64,000 nucleotides of DNA from UBA7672 sp041166025 (GCA_041166025.1 JBEAMJ010000078.1:124001-188000), one strand, 5' to 3'. Shown: positions 41,200-50,128, counted from the stretch's first letter. A program made the numbers and translations. The notes: generated by a model from the letters alone, not told the origin.

Positions 41200-41535
41200 A
41201 GTGGAAGGGGCGATGCACAGCTGGCTGAGCACAAGCGTCTCGACGTTATGCCTTGCGCTTTCATGCCGCGCATGGGCGTGAAGCCCTGGCGAGGGAGATG
41301 GTCGCCCACGAGATCGCCGGGCGGGCCGAGCTGTCGTCCCCCGCCATCATCCTGGCGGCTAACCAGCCGTCAGGCGATCCCACACCCTCACGCGCCGACA
41401 TTGATCCCACCTTGAGGATCGGGAACGCGCTCGCCCCGCTGGACATCGAGACTGATGATCACCTTCTCCCCGGGGGCGAGCAAGAGGGTGAGCATGAAGG
41501 CCGCCGGGCTGATCTCAGTGCGTTCCGACAGATGA
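41200..41535 (+). pseudogene. radC: Decayed radC (JAB/MPN-domain RadC-like protein)
   Basis: Within the 499-base gap after map, RadC-like text is found in three frames: LDVMPCAFMPRMGVKP (41239-41286), resembling the N-terminal LELVLF-IPRRDVKP stretch; AREMVAHEIAGRAELSSPAIIL plus ANQPSGDPTPSRADID with NALAPLDIETDDHLL (41289-41468), matching the RadC JAB core HNHPSGDPTPS; and VSMKAAGLI (41498-41524), the C-terminal end with a TGA at 41533. The metal-binding HNH is changed to ANQ. About 340 bases remain of about 700, with at least two frameshifts. I found nothing else in the gap. Confidence 0.78.
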
Positions 41536-41663
41536 ATCCGCCTTGCCCGCAGGCGATCTGTCGCTAGGGTGGTCGAAGGCGGCGCAAGACCGTCCGGAGG
41601 GTCACGTTCGCCACAATCTCCCCTGTGGCATCGCGCAATGCGGCCGCGCCGCGGGGAGAATCC

Positions 41664-43172
41664 ATGTCGACTGCAACACCGGCCGCTGAAGGCGCGCCAG
41701 CAGAAGGCCAGAGTTTCGGCTCGCCAGGCTACCGGCTCTACGTCCTCCTGATGCTGACGCTGGTCTATACGATCAATTTCATCGACCGGAACCTTCTCAA
41801 CGTCATCGCCGGACCAATCATCGCAGAGTTCAAGCTCTCCGATACCGAGTATGGCTTTCTCAACGGCCCGCCGTTCGCGATCTTCTATGCGCTGATGGGC
41901 ATTCCGATTGCGATGATTGCGGACCGGTACAATCGCGTTGTCGTCCTCGCGCTGTGCATCTCGATCTGGTCCATCATGGCGGCGTTGTGCGGCTTTGCAA
42001 ATTCCTTCCTCTTCCTGCTGTTCGCGCGCATCGGCGTCGCGATCGGAGAGGCGGGCGGCACGCCGCCATCCAACTCGATCATTGGCGATTACTTCAAGCC
42101 GCGCAGTCGCGCCAACGCCCTTGGTGTCTTCGCTATGGGCGTCACCATCGGCGGTGCGCTGTCGAATTTCTTCGGAGGCCCCATCGCAAGCGGCCTCAAC
42201 GGGCCGGCGCTGCAGAAGCTGTTCGAAGGCTGGGGCTGGGATTGGGCGCTCAGACTCACCGACTGGAGCCAGGTCGAGGGCTGGCGCGTCGCTTTTGTCG
42301 TCATCGGCGCGCCGGGCGTGCTTATTGCGCTGCTCTTGCTCATCACCGTCAGGGAGCCCCCGCGCGGCTATTCCGATCCGCCAGGCACTGTGCGCGGACA
42401 GAAGGCCAGCATGCTCGAGACGCTGAAGGAGCTCGGACCCAAGCCGACCTTCTGGACGATGGCGATGGGCGCGGCGCTCGTGGCGCTGGTGGGTTATGGC
42501 CTCACCGCTTTCCAGGCCCCAATGGTTGGCCGCCTGCATGGCGTCGATGCCGGAACGTTCGCGCTCCAGTTCGGCGGGCCGCTGGCGATATTCTCGGCTG
42601 TCGGGACCTTTCTGGGCGGCTTCATCATCGACAGGGCGTCTCACCGGGTGAACGCGGCGGTCGCTCTGGTCCCAGTCTTCGGCATGCTTCTGGCCATGCC
42701 GCTCTACATCTTCGCCTACTTCCAGCCGACGGAGAACCTCTACACGGTGGCGCGTCCCGTCTGGTGTCTTGGGGCGATGCTTCACTACATGTATCTCGGC
42801 TCGCAATACACGATTGGGCAGGGCGTGGTGAGTGCGCGCGGGCGAGCATCGGCCATCGCGATCCTGCTGCTGATCATCGCTCTCATCGGCAACGGTATCG
42901 GACCGCTTCTGACCGGCGCCCTTTCGGACATGTTCATGAGCATGGAGCTGCGGACGAGTGCGTTTGCCGACATGCTGACCTCCTCGTTGTGCCGCGATGC
43001 GGTGCAGGTGGCCGGGCTGCTGCCCGAGCAGCAGGCCGTTTGCGGCGCGGCCTATGGCGTCGGGCTCCGCTACGCGATGGTGGCGACGGCGCTGGTCTTC
43101 GTACCCGCGGCGCTGTTCTTCTTCCTGTCCTCGCTCACCCTGAAGAAGGACATGCTGGCGCGAACCTACTGA
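41664..43172 (+). CDS. Spinster-type MFS transporter (copy 1)
   Basis: A 502-residue inner-membrane protein with about 12 helices, starting at ATG 41664 with GGGAGA five bases upstream. Spinster-like MFS motifs are NFIDRNLLNVIAGPI in helix 1, MIADRYNRVVVLALC (the A motif between helices 2 and 3), ARIGVAIGEAGGTPPSNSIIGDYF and REPPRGYSDPPG after helix 6. It is larger than its twin (residues about 181-215 insert: NGPALQKLFEGWGWDWALRLTDW). The substrate is unknown; bacterial members in this clade are annotated for steroid or lipid-like molecules, but without proof. Confidence 0.85.
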   Translation: MSTATPAAEGAPAEGQSFGSPGYRLYVLLMLTLVYTINFIDRNLLNVIAGPIIAEFKLSDTEYGFLNGPPFAIFYALMGIPIAMIADRYNRVVVLALCISIWSIMAALCGFANSFLFLLFARIGVAIGEAGGTPPSNSIIGDYFKPRSRANALGVFAMGVTIGGALSNFFGGPIASGLNGPALQKLFEGWGWDWALRLTDWSQVEGWRVAFVVIGAPGVLIALLLLITVREPPRGYSDPPGTVRGQKASMLETLKELGPKPTFWTMAMGAALVALVGYGLTAFQAPMVGRLHGVDAGTFALQFGGPLAIFSAVGTFLGGFIIDRASHRVNAAVALVPVFGMLLAMPLYIFAYFQPTENLYTVARPVWCLGAMLHYMYLGSQYTIGQGVVSARGRASAIAILLLIIALIGNGIGPLLTGALSDMFMSMELRTSAFADMLTSSLCRDAVQVAGLLPEQQAVCGAAYGVGLRYAMVATALVFVPAALFFFLSSLTLKKDMLARTY

Positions 43173-43348
43173 GCGTAGTGTGGATTACAGTCTCAGTTTG
43201 CGTTCGCAGCATGACGAGGTTGTCAGCGCTGATGGAGCCGGACGAGCCAATTGCGGGTGGACGCTCGGACGCAATGCCGTAAGCATTCGCATTGACACAG
43301 AAACGACTGGCGTGCGCGAAACGCCGGCGAACCGGGAGACATGCGCGC

Positions 43349-44809
43349 ATGAGCACGCACGCGGGCGCAGCAGGAGCTGGCGTTGCCGACGCCGCCACCG
43401 AAGGTCAGGGACACATCACCGGTTACGGCACGAAGAGTTATCGGAGCTTCGTGCTGACGTCGCTGCTGATCGTCTACATCCTCAACTTCCTTGATCGTGG
43501 CTTGCTCGGCATCGTGTCCGAGCCGGTCATGAACGAGCTTGCAATTACCGACGGCCAGTTCGGCCTTCTGACTGGCATCGGCTTTGCGCTTTTCTATTCG
43601 ATCGTCGGCATTCCGCTCGCTCGCTACGCCGAGTACGGCAACCGCGTGTGGATCATGACGGTCTGCATCGCGCTGTGGTCCGGTGCGACCGCCCTTTCGG
43701 GCATGGTCGGCCCGGTCGAGATCGGGGGCGTGGTGATCAGCGGATTCGTGATGATGCTGATCTGCCGGGTTCTTGTCGGCGTCGGTGAGGCCGGGTGCAC
43801 GCCGCCAGCCAACTCGATCATCGCAGACTACTATCCGCCGCACCGTCGCTCAACGGCGCTGGGTTTCTATGCGATGGGCGTCACCGCCGGAACCCTGTCG
43901 GCCAACCTCATCGGCGGCCCGGTGGCCGATGCATTTGGGTGGCGCACGGCATTCATCTCGATTGGCCTTGCGGGCATCGTCATTGCCGTGCTGTTCAAGC
44001 TGACCGTCAAGGAGCCTCCGCGCGGCTACTCCGATCCGCCGGGCATGGTGCGGCCGAAGCGCGCCACGTTTGTGGAAGCCTTGCAGGAACTAGGCTCCAA
44101 GAAGTCCTTCTGGCTAATGGCGGCGGGCGCGACGCTTGCATCTTTCTGCGGCTACGGCATCACGACCTTCCAGACGTCCTTCCTGATCCGCACGCATGGC
44201 GTGTCGCTCACCGAGGCGACGCTGCTTTTCAACGTTCCGTCTGCCTTCTTCGCGTCGATCGGCGTCTTCATGACTGGGTGGATCGCCGAGAAGGTGGTGA
44301 AGACGCGGCCGAATGCCATTGCGTGGTTGCCCGCCGTAGGGCTCATCGCCTGCGTGCCGTTCTACGTTGTGGGCTTTTCCTCGGACAACAAATGGGTCGC
44401 ATTGGTCGGCATCTGCATGGGCGCTGGCATCAAGTACGGCTACATCGCCGCCCAGTATACAATCGGGCAAGGCGTGGTTGGCGCACGCACGCGCGCGACA
44501 GCAACCGCAATCCTTCTCTTCATCGTCAACCTGCTCGGCTATGGCGCAGGCCCGCCCTTCATCGGGTTCGTGTCGGACTTGCTGTTCAGCATGCAAGCCA
44601 ACGCCGAGGGCTTCAGCGACATCGCGCGCGCATCCTGCAAGGGCGCATTGCTGCAGGCCTTGCCAGAGGCAGCGCAGGCTTTCTGTCGCGCAGCGGAGGC
44701 CAGGGCGTTGCAGACATCGCTGGTGATCACTTCGGTCCTCTATGCAACTCCGGCCATTTTCTTCCTGCTCTGCATCAAGACTCTGCAGAAGGACCTTGTC
44801 GCGAAATGA
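43349..44809 (+). CDS. Spinster-type MFS transporter (copy 2)
   Basis: A 486-residue inner-membrane transporter, paralogous to the preceding gene, starting at ATG 43349 (GGGAGA about nine bases upstream). It shares ILNFLDRGLLGIVSEPV, LARYAEYGNRVWIMTVC, CRVLVGVGEAGCTPPANSIIADYYPPHRR, KEPPRGYSDPPGMV and GQGVVGARTRATATAILLFIVNLLGYG. Sequence identity to copy 1 looks moderate, so this is an old duplication, not a recent one. It is 176 bases downstream with no sign of a terminator between, so both may be on one mRNA. A strong hairpin follows at 44919-44952. Confidence 0.85.
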   Translation: MSTHAGAAGAGVADAATEGQGHITGYGTKSYRSFVLTSLLIVYILNFLDRGLLGIVSEPVMNELAITDGQFGLLTGIGFALFYSIVGIPLARYAEYGNRVWIMTVCIALWSGATALSGMVGPVEIGGVVISGFVMMLICRVLVGVGEAGCTPPANSIIADYYPPHRRSTALGFYAMGVTAGTLSANLIGGPVADAFGWRTAFISIGLAGIVIAVLFKLTVKEPPRGYSDPPGMVRPKRATFVEALQELGSKKSFWLMAAGATLASFCGYGITTFQTSFLIRTHGVSLTEATLLFNVPSAFFASIGVFMTGWIAEKVVKTRPNAIAWLPAVGLIACVPFYVVGFSSDNKWVALVGICMGAGIKYGYIAAQYTIGQGVVGARTRATATAILLFIVNLLGYGAGPPFIGFVSDLLFSMQANAEGFSDIARASCKGALLQALPEAAQAFCRAAEARALQTSLVITSVLYATPAIFFLLCIKTLQKDLVAK

Positions 44810-44918
44810 GCCCGAGCGGCGTGCTCGCGATCGGGCAACGCCTTTTCACGCGACGGCAAACGCCCGGGCGCGCCAGCGCATGTGCAGGTAGACCTGCCAC
44901 GCCAGGCGCAAAGCGAGA

Positions 44919-44952
44919 CCGCCCCGGAATCCTCTCAAGGACTCCGGGGCGG
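44919..44952. terminator. Strong bidirectional hairpin between MFS copy 2 and gcrA
   Basis: CCGCCCCGGA (44919-44928) pairs with TCCGGGGCGG (44943-44952), with an inner TCCT/AGGA stem around a CTCA loop and one mismatch between. It lies between convergent genes. No T run follows on the plus side; on the minus side CTCGCTTT follows, which suits gcrA. Confidence 0.7.
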
Positions 44953-44981
44953 GCCGTCGCGGGTAGAACTGGCGATCAGGA

Positions 44982-45518
44982 TCAGCCGGCGAGGCGCTGG
45001 ATGTAGTCGAACTCGCGGGCGCGACGCTCGCGCTTCTTGGCCGGCTGGAAGGCGACGCGAGCGTGCTCGGCGCAATAGGGCGAGCCTTCAGCAGTGCCAT
45101 GACCACAGAACCCGAAATTGGCGTCGGCAGGATCGCCGATCGGCCATTTGCACATCGAGTCCTTCACGGTGAGGACGGTGACCATATCACCATTGGGAAG
45201 GCGTTGTGGCTCCACATTGGCCTCAGCCTCGGTGATGTGCGTGTGGACGGGTTCGGGGCGAACTGCCACCGCCGCCCCGCTGCGCGCGACCACGGCTGGC
45301 GCCTGCCGCGGGACCGGCGCGGGTTTCGGGCGGGCAAGCCTTGGCGGACGCTTGACGGGGCGGGACGGGGTCGCCCGCCCGGAGAGTCCGAGGCGGTGCA
45401 CCTTGCCGATCACAGCATTGCGCGTCACCGCGCCAAGTTTCTTGGCGATCTGGCTGGCGCTGTGCCCCTCGGCCCAGAGTTTCTTCAGTTCCGAGACGCG
45501 TTCTTCGGTCCAGCCCAT
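44982..45518 (-). CDS. gcrA: Cell-cycle regulator GcrA
   Basis: A 178-residue alphaproteobacterial regulator that binds sigma70 RNA polymerase and activates promoters at CcrM-methylated GANTC sites. The N-terminus has the GcrA helix-turn-helix: MGWTEERVSELKKLW, GHSASQIAKKLG and VTRNAVIGKVHRLGL. A Pro/Arg-rich linker follows. The C-terminal domain keeps its cysteine pattern: CKWPIGDP, FGFCGH, GSPYCAEH. ATG 45518 has GGAG upstream; the ORF runs five codons further with no better site. GANTC sites lie in its own upstream region. This call strongly supports the Caulobacterales or Hyphomonadaceae assignment. Confidence 0.95.
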   Translation of the reverse strand: MGWTEERVSELKKLWAEGHSASQIAKKLGAVTRNAVIGKVHRLGLSGRATPSRPVKRPPRLARPKPAPVPRQAPAVVARSGAAVAVRPEPVHTHITEAEANVEPQRLPNGDMVTVLTVKDSMCKWPIGDPADANFGFCGHGTAEGSPYCAEHARVAFQPAKKRERRAREFDYIQRLAG

Positions 45519-45823
45519 GAATTGTCTCTCCACAGCCTAGGGGAATCATGCAAGACACAATATATGGGTCGTGCTCGCACGCCCGCTTGCCCCAATACCT
45601 AGGAATAGTAGCTGGCGACGCGATACCCGCAACATGCTGGGGGCCTTGCTAACAGCTAAATCAATATATTGGTGTTGTACACAGTCTGCGTGAGTCACGG
45701 CGCCGCGGACCTGCTTTGCCCTGCCTGTGGCGCCGCGGACTCAACTCCGACGCGAGTTCCCATGCTGGAAAGATGATCCGCGGCCTGTAAGCTACCCCGA
45801 CGAGAAACTCGGGGAGAAAAACA
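45519..45823. promoter_or_regulatory. 305-base gap: gcrA/SMP-30 divergent control region with three GANTC sites, direct repeats and an RBS hairpin
   Basis: No gene is recognised. GAATC at 45543, GAGTC at 45692 and GACTC at 45738 are candidate CcrM methylation sites. GGCGCCGCGGAC occurs at 45699-45710 and again at 45729-45740, 30 bases apart. An AT-rich spot (AATATATT, about 45663-45670) interrupts the GC-rich sequence. CCCCGA (45795-45800) can pair with TCGGGG (45809-45814), which overlaps the ribosome binding site of the gene at 45824. Confidence 0.5.
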
Positions 45824-47467
45824 ATGATCCGCATGTTCTGCGCCTGCTCGGCCCTGGCCCTTGCCGCCTGCGGTGGCGGTGAGCCTGCGACGCCCGAGGC
45901 GCCCGCTGCGTGGACGGTGGGTGAGTTCATCGGCCCCTCGCCGTTCCACGGCCTGCACGGCCTTGCGGTGGAGGAGGACGGAACCGTGCTCGCAGGTAGC
46001 GTGGTGGGGCAGGCGATCTATGCGGTGGATCCGGCAACGGGCGCGGTCACGGAACGGATGGGTCCGCCCGACGGGATGGCCGACGACATCGCCTTCGGCC
46101 CCAAGGGCGAGATGGCGTGGACCGGCTATCTGACCGGCAAGGTCTTCATCCAGGAGAAAGGCGGCCAGCCGCGACTGATCTCGTCCGGCCTGCCTGGGTC
46201 GAACTCGCTCGCCTTCACGAAGGAGGGCCGGCTCTATTTCACACAGGTCTTCCTCGGCGATGCGCTCTACGAGGCTGACGTCACCGGCGCGCAACCGGCA
46301 CGGCTCATCCGCAAGGACCTCGGTGGCTTCAACGGCTTCGAGGTCGGACCTGACGGCATGCTCTACGGGCCGCTCTGGTTCAGGAACGCCATCGTGAAGA
46401 TCGATCCGGCCACGGGCAAGGACACCGTCGTCGCCGGCGGCTTCCAGATTCCCGCCGCCGCGAATTTTGGCCCGGACGGCAATCTCTACGCGATTGACAC
46501 CAAGACCGGGGAAGTGAAGCGCATCGACATGAAGACCAAGGCGGTGAGCGTGATCGCCACGCTCGCCCCCGCGCTCGACAACCTCGCCATTGCGAAGGAC
46601 GGCACGATCTACGTCTCCAATATGGCTGAGGCAACGATCTATGCGATTAATCCGGCAGACGGCGCGGTCCGCAAAGTGGTGAGCGGACCGCTCGCGACAC
46701 CGACCGACCTCGTGATGAGCGATGGTCCCGAGGGCGAGAAGCTTCATGTCGCCGACGTGTTCACCTATCGCGTCATCGACACCGCCACGAAGGCCATCAC
46801 CGATCCGCTGCGCATGTATCGTGACGAAACCGAAAACCAGCTCGGCATCGGCGCAGGCAAGTCGAAGGTGCTGATCACGTCCTGGGCGGCCGGCATGGTG
46901 CAGGTGGTCGACCGCGCAACCGGCGCGGCGAAGATCCATCACGGTTTCACCGCGCCGACCGATGCGCTCGAACTCGCCGACGGCCGCCTGATCGCGCTCG
47001 AGGCTGCAACTGGCACGATCCGCCCGGTGACTGACACGGAGGCGCCCGGCGCGCCGATCGTCTCCGGTCTCAACTTCCCCGTCGCGATGGTCGAGGCGGG
47101 AAATGGCAAGCTTTATGTCACCGAGACCAATCCGCAGGCGAAGGGCGCGCTCGCCGAGGTCGACCTCGCCACGGGCGCGATCACCCGGGTGCTTGAAGGG
47201 CTGGAGGGCCCCGAAGGCGTCGATGTCGGCGCCGATGGACGCGTCTACCTGGCCGAGGCCAGCGCGGGCCGCGTCATCGCCTTCGATCCGAAGGACAAGT
47301 CCAGAACGGTCATCGCCGAAGGTCTCAAGACCGGCCTTCCCGCTGCGGAGGGCACGCTGCCTGCCTACACAACGACAGGCCTCGCCGTCTCCCGGAAGGA
47401 CGGGTCGGTCTATGTTGCTTCCGACATCACCAACGCCATCTACAGGATCACGCCGCCGCAGAATTAG
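45824..47467 (+). CDS. Exported SMP-30/gluconolactonase-like beta-propeller lipoprotein
   Basis: A 547-residue protein starting at ATG 45824 with GGGAGA upstream. The leader ends LALAAC (lipobox, Cys16). It carries at least eight propeller repeats of the form DGTVLAGS-GQAIYAVDPATGAV, GPDGMLYGPLW, GPDGNLYAID, KDGTIYVSN, GADGRVYLAEA and KDGSVYVASD, resembling SMP-30, NHL and strictosidine-synthase folds. With two propeller-sized halves (about residues 30-290 and 300-547) it is longer than the usual 300-residue SMP-30. The substrate is unknown. Its ribosome binding site can fold into a short hairpin. Confidence 0.75.
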   Translation: MIRMFCACSALALAACGGGEPATPEAPAAWTVGEFIGPSPFHGLHGLAVEEDGTVLAGSVVGQAIYAVDPATGAVTERMGPPDGMADDIAFGPKGEMAWTGYLTGKVFIQEKGGQPRLISSGLPGSNSLAFTKEGRLYFTQVFLGDALYEADVTGAQPARLIRKDLGGFNGFEVGPDGMLYGPLWFRNAIVKIDPATGKDTVVAGGFQIPAAANFGPDGNLYAIDTKTGEVKRIDMKTKAVSVIATLAPALDNLAIAKDGTIYVSNMAEATIYAINPADGAVRKVVSGPLATPTDLVMSDGPEGEKLHVADVFTYRVIDTATKAITDPLRMYRDETENQLGIGAGKSKVLITSWAAGMVQVVDRATGAAKIHHGFTAPTDALELADGRLIALEAATGTIRPVTDTEAPGAPIVSGLNFPVAMVEAGNGKLYVTETNPQAKGALAEVDLATGAITRVLEGLEGPEGVDVGADGRVYLAEASAGRVIAFDPKDKSRTVIAEGLKTGLPAAEGTLPAYTTTGLAVSRKDGSVYVASDITNAIYRITPPQN

Positions 47468-47531
47468 CGCCCAGGAAAATGTCGGGCGCAGGGCGCGCCG
47501 CGCGTCCTTCGGACGACAGAAGGAGACTGCG

Positions 47532-47978
47532 ATGCGCTTCGTGATGCTGATGTACCCCGGACCTGCCGCCGAGACCGAACACAAGCCGGTTCCCGACGGC
47601 GAGGCTGGCGACACGCTCGTGCAGGAGATGGTCGCCTTCAATCAGCGCATGGTTGATGCCGGCGTGATGCTGGGCGGCGAGGGGCTGAAGCCCACGCGTT
47701 ACGGCGCCCGCGTCAAGTATCAGGGCGGGGGGAAGACCCTCGTGCTCGACGGTCCCTTCACCGAGACCAAGGAAGTCCTCGGTGGTTACTGGGTGATCGA
47801 TTGCGCCTCGCTGGAGGAGGCCGTCAACTGGGCGCGCCAGGCGCCTTGCCCCGCCGGCGAGTTCATCGAGATCCGCCCCGTCTGGACGCCGGACGACTTC
47901 GGCCCCGAGATCGCCCGGAAGGAACGCGAGCAGATGGCGCAGATGGAACGACAGGCCGAGGAGAAGCACGGCCGCTAG
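47532..47978 (+). CDS. YciI-family protein (DGPF domain)
   Basis: A 148-residue ferredoxin-like-fold protein. ATG 47532 has AAGGAG six bases upstream. The YciI/DGPF signature is present: MRFVMLMYPG, GGEGLKPT, then LDGPFTETKEVLGGYWVID, with Asp and Phe of the DGPF motif and a conserved His-poor pocket. These proteins often sit next to ECF sigma factor genes, but none is seen here. The C-terminus carries extra helical residues (KEREQMAQMERQAEEKHGR). It is convergent with the CocE/NonD gene, stops overlapping by four bases. Its function is unknown. Confidence 0.87.
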   Translation: MRFVMLMYPGPAAETEHKPVPDGEAGDTLVQEMVAFNQRMVDAGVMLGGEGLKPTRYGARVKYQGGGKTLVLDGPFTETKEVLGGYWVIDCASLEEAVNWARQAPCPAGEFIEIRPVWTPDDFGPEIARKEREQMAQMERQAEEKHGR

Positions 47979-50047
47979 AGCATATCGCGCGGGATACGGG
48001 CCTCGTGCGTGCGCGTGAAGATATCCTTGCCGCCCTCGCTGGCGCGCAGCGTTTCGAGGAGCTGGAAGGCTTCTGCATCAGCGCGCAGTTCGCAGGAGGC
48101 CTCGACTGCGCAATCCCACCCCTCGCGCGTCCATGACGAGCGCGAGATCTGGCGCCAGATGCAGGACAGCGGATCGCCCACATTCATCTCGCAGGACTGT
48201 TCACCGCTGGATGACAGCGTCGTTCCCACGTCTGTGACCGGATAGGGCGCAGCCGGCGTTGTGTGGACCAGAAGAACCTGTCCGTTCGCATCGGGCGCCG
48301 CGGGGCTGTAGTCCGGCGCGGGGCTGGCGCCTGAGGTCTGCGCAATGGGAAAGGGCGCCGGCCTTCTCTCGGGCTGGCGGACGGGCAGCGTCAGCGTCGA
48401 GACGCCCGTCGGCAGCGTCAGGGCAGGCTGTTCGGGCGAGGGCCACACCATCGGCCAGCAGCCCTCCGAGATGGCGAGGCGCACCCGTGATCCGGCGGCG
48501 AAGCGGTGGGCGATGGCGCGCAGGTTCAGCTCGATCGCGTAAGGTCGTCCAGGTTCGAGCGCTTCGGGCGCAGCCATCGAGATGCGGCGGGTCAGATTGA
48601 GCGCGCCCCACGTCACCAGCCAGCTGGCGCCATCCGGCTTCACCTCGCAAAGCCGCACGAACAGCTTCGCGATCTTCCTGTCCGCGGCGACCTGCACGGC
48701 GAGGCGCGGCGATCCCACAATTTCCATGGTTTCTTCGAGCGGGGGCGTGTCGAACACGGCGCACATCGCATCGTCATGGCTTTGCTCGATCGGCAACCGG
48801 TCGAGCCATTCCGGCCTGGTCGTGCCGACGATGCCGCGATCGCGGTGCACGATGTCAGCGCTGATCCGTGCAATCGGTTCGAGCCCGCCGGAATTCAAGT
48901 ACAGACGCCGGGGCCCAGTGGCCAGCGGCCATGTCTCCCCCGCGATCCACCGGCCGGGGACAGGCCCGCCCTGCGAGGCCGTCCCTTCGGGCGTGAACAG
49001 GCGCAGGCGCGGTTCGTCCATGATCCCCGTCGCTTCGCCCAGCAGCCAGTGGCGCCACCAGCGCACCTCTTCCTGCGCCCAGGCAAGGCCCTGCGGAGCG
49101 GTATGGGGATAGGTGTGCCCCCACGGACCGATGATGCACTTCGCGGGCGGACGATGATTGGCGAAGGCGCGCAGCATCGGCTCCGAATAGGTATCGCTCC
49201 AGCCGCTCACGAAGTAGGCAGGAACATCGATGGCGTCCGGGGTCTCGCTTACCGAGCCGCGCCGCCAATAGGCGTCCTCGCGCTGATGCTGCAGCCAGGT
49301 TGCGAGGATGGGCGGGCTCGCTTCCAGCCGTTCGCGCCAGGCCGCGCGCCACTCCTTACCGAACACGGCCGGATCGGGCGGTCCTGCCATCACCTTCTTG
49401 AACAGTACGCCCCACTGGAAATTGGTCAGGCCCAGCGCGCCGCCGATATAGTGGGCATCGTCGGTGTAGCGCCGGTCGCAGGCGCTCATCGGCATGATTG
49501 CCTTCAACGCGGGCGGACGGCGCGCCGCCACCTGCAGCGTGTTGATGCCGCCCCAGGACAGGCCGCGCATGCCTACCGCGCCGGTGCACCAGTCCTGACG
49601 CGCGAGCCAGGCGATGGCTTCGAGGCAATCCTCAAGCTCCGCCTCTGAATACTCGTCCCTCGCCACGCCTTCGGAATCCCCCGAGCCGCGTACGTCCAGC
49701 CGTGCGAACGCGATGCCCGCGCTTGCGAGCCTCTCGCCCCAGACATCGTCGAGCGCGCGGTAGAGATCGCGCTTGCGATAGGGAACGCACTCCAGCACGA
49801 CGGGCGATTGCGCGCCTTCGGGCAACCACAGGCGCGCCGACAGCTGAACGCCATCGCGCATGGGCACGCGCTGGTGCTCGATCACGCGGAAGCCCCCCGG
49901 CGCCGGAGGCGTCCACGGCGCGATGGCGCACCCCGCCGCAAGCCCGGCGCCGGCCAGCAACACGCTGCGTCGATCGAATTCCGGCTGAATGAGCGCCTCC
50001 GGGTTTCTGTACCATTCTTGCCGGGCTGGAGGGCGGAATCCATTCAA
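47975..50047 (-). CDS. CocE/NonD-family alpha/beta hydrolase with Tat/lipoprotein-like leader
   Basis: A 690-residue protein. The N-terminus DRRSVLLAGAGLAAGC resembles a twin-arginine signal with a lipobox (Cys near residue 40). The alpha/beta core has VRGSGDSEG and the nucleophile elbow GLSWGG near residue 160, with His in IGPWGHTYPH near 305. A C-terminal beta-rich X-Pro-peptidase-like domain follows from about 430 (ARISADIVHRD, LYLNSG). Characterised relatives cleave cocaine, acyl dipeptides or antibiotics. The start is uncertain: TTG 50047 lacks a ribosome binding site, while GGAGG lies five bases before an in-frame ATT. Confidence 0.83.
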   Translation of the reverse strand: MNGFRPPARQEWYRNPEALIQPEFDRRSVLLAGAGLAAGCAIAPWTPPAPGGFRVIEHQRVPMRDGVQLSARLWLPEGAQSPVVLECVPYRKRDLYRALDDVWGERLASAGIAFARLDVRGSGDSEGVARDEYSEAELEDCLEAIAWLARQDWCTGAVGMRGLSWGGINTLQVAARRPPALKAIMPMSACDRRYTDDAHYIGGALGLTNFQWGVLFKKVMAGPPDPAVFGKEWRAAWRERLEASPPILATWLQHQREDAYWRRGSVSETPDAIDVPAYFVSGWSDTYSEPMLRAFANHRPPAKCIIGPWGHTYPHTAPQGLAWAQEEVRWWRHWLLGEATGIMDEPRLRLFTPEGTASQGGPVPGRWIAGETWPLATGPRRLYLNSGGLEPIARISADIVHRDRGIVGTTRPEWLDRLPIEQSHDDAMCAVFDTPPLEETMEIVGSPRLAVQVAADRKIAKLFVRLCEVKPDGASWLVTWGALNLTRRISMAAPEALEPGRPYAIELNLRAIAHRFAAGSRVRLAISEGCWPMVWPSPEQPALTLPTGVSTLTLPVRQPERRPAPFPIAQTSGASPAPDYSPAAPDANGQVLLVHTTPAAPYPVTDVGTTLSSSGEQSCEMNVGDPLSCIWRQISRSSWTREGWDCAVEASCELRADAEAFQLLETLRASEGGKDIFTRTHEARIPRDML

Positions 50048-50128
50048 TTCGTGGTCCGCGATTCACGAAACTCTACAGCCTTGCCTGCGATAACGGCTGT
50101 TCTTGCGCCGGAAGCAGGTTAACCGCCA

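Noticed and set aside
41388..42806. 472-residue antisense frame opposite the first MFS gene and radC remnant
   Set aside because: Shadow of the plus-strand codon pattern; its N- and C-terminal text is Arg/Asp/Gln-rich with no motif.
45695..47641. 648-residue antisense frame opposite the SMP-30-like gene
   Set aside because: No recognised domain, low-complexity composition, and the plus strand has clear propeller repeats and a lipoprotein leader.
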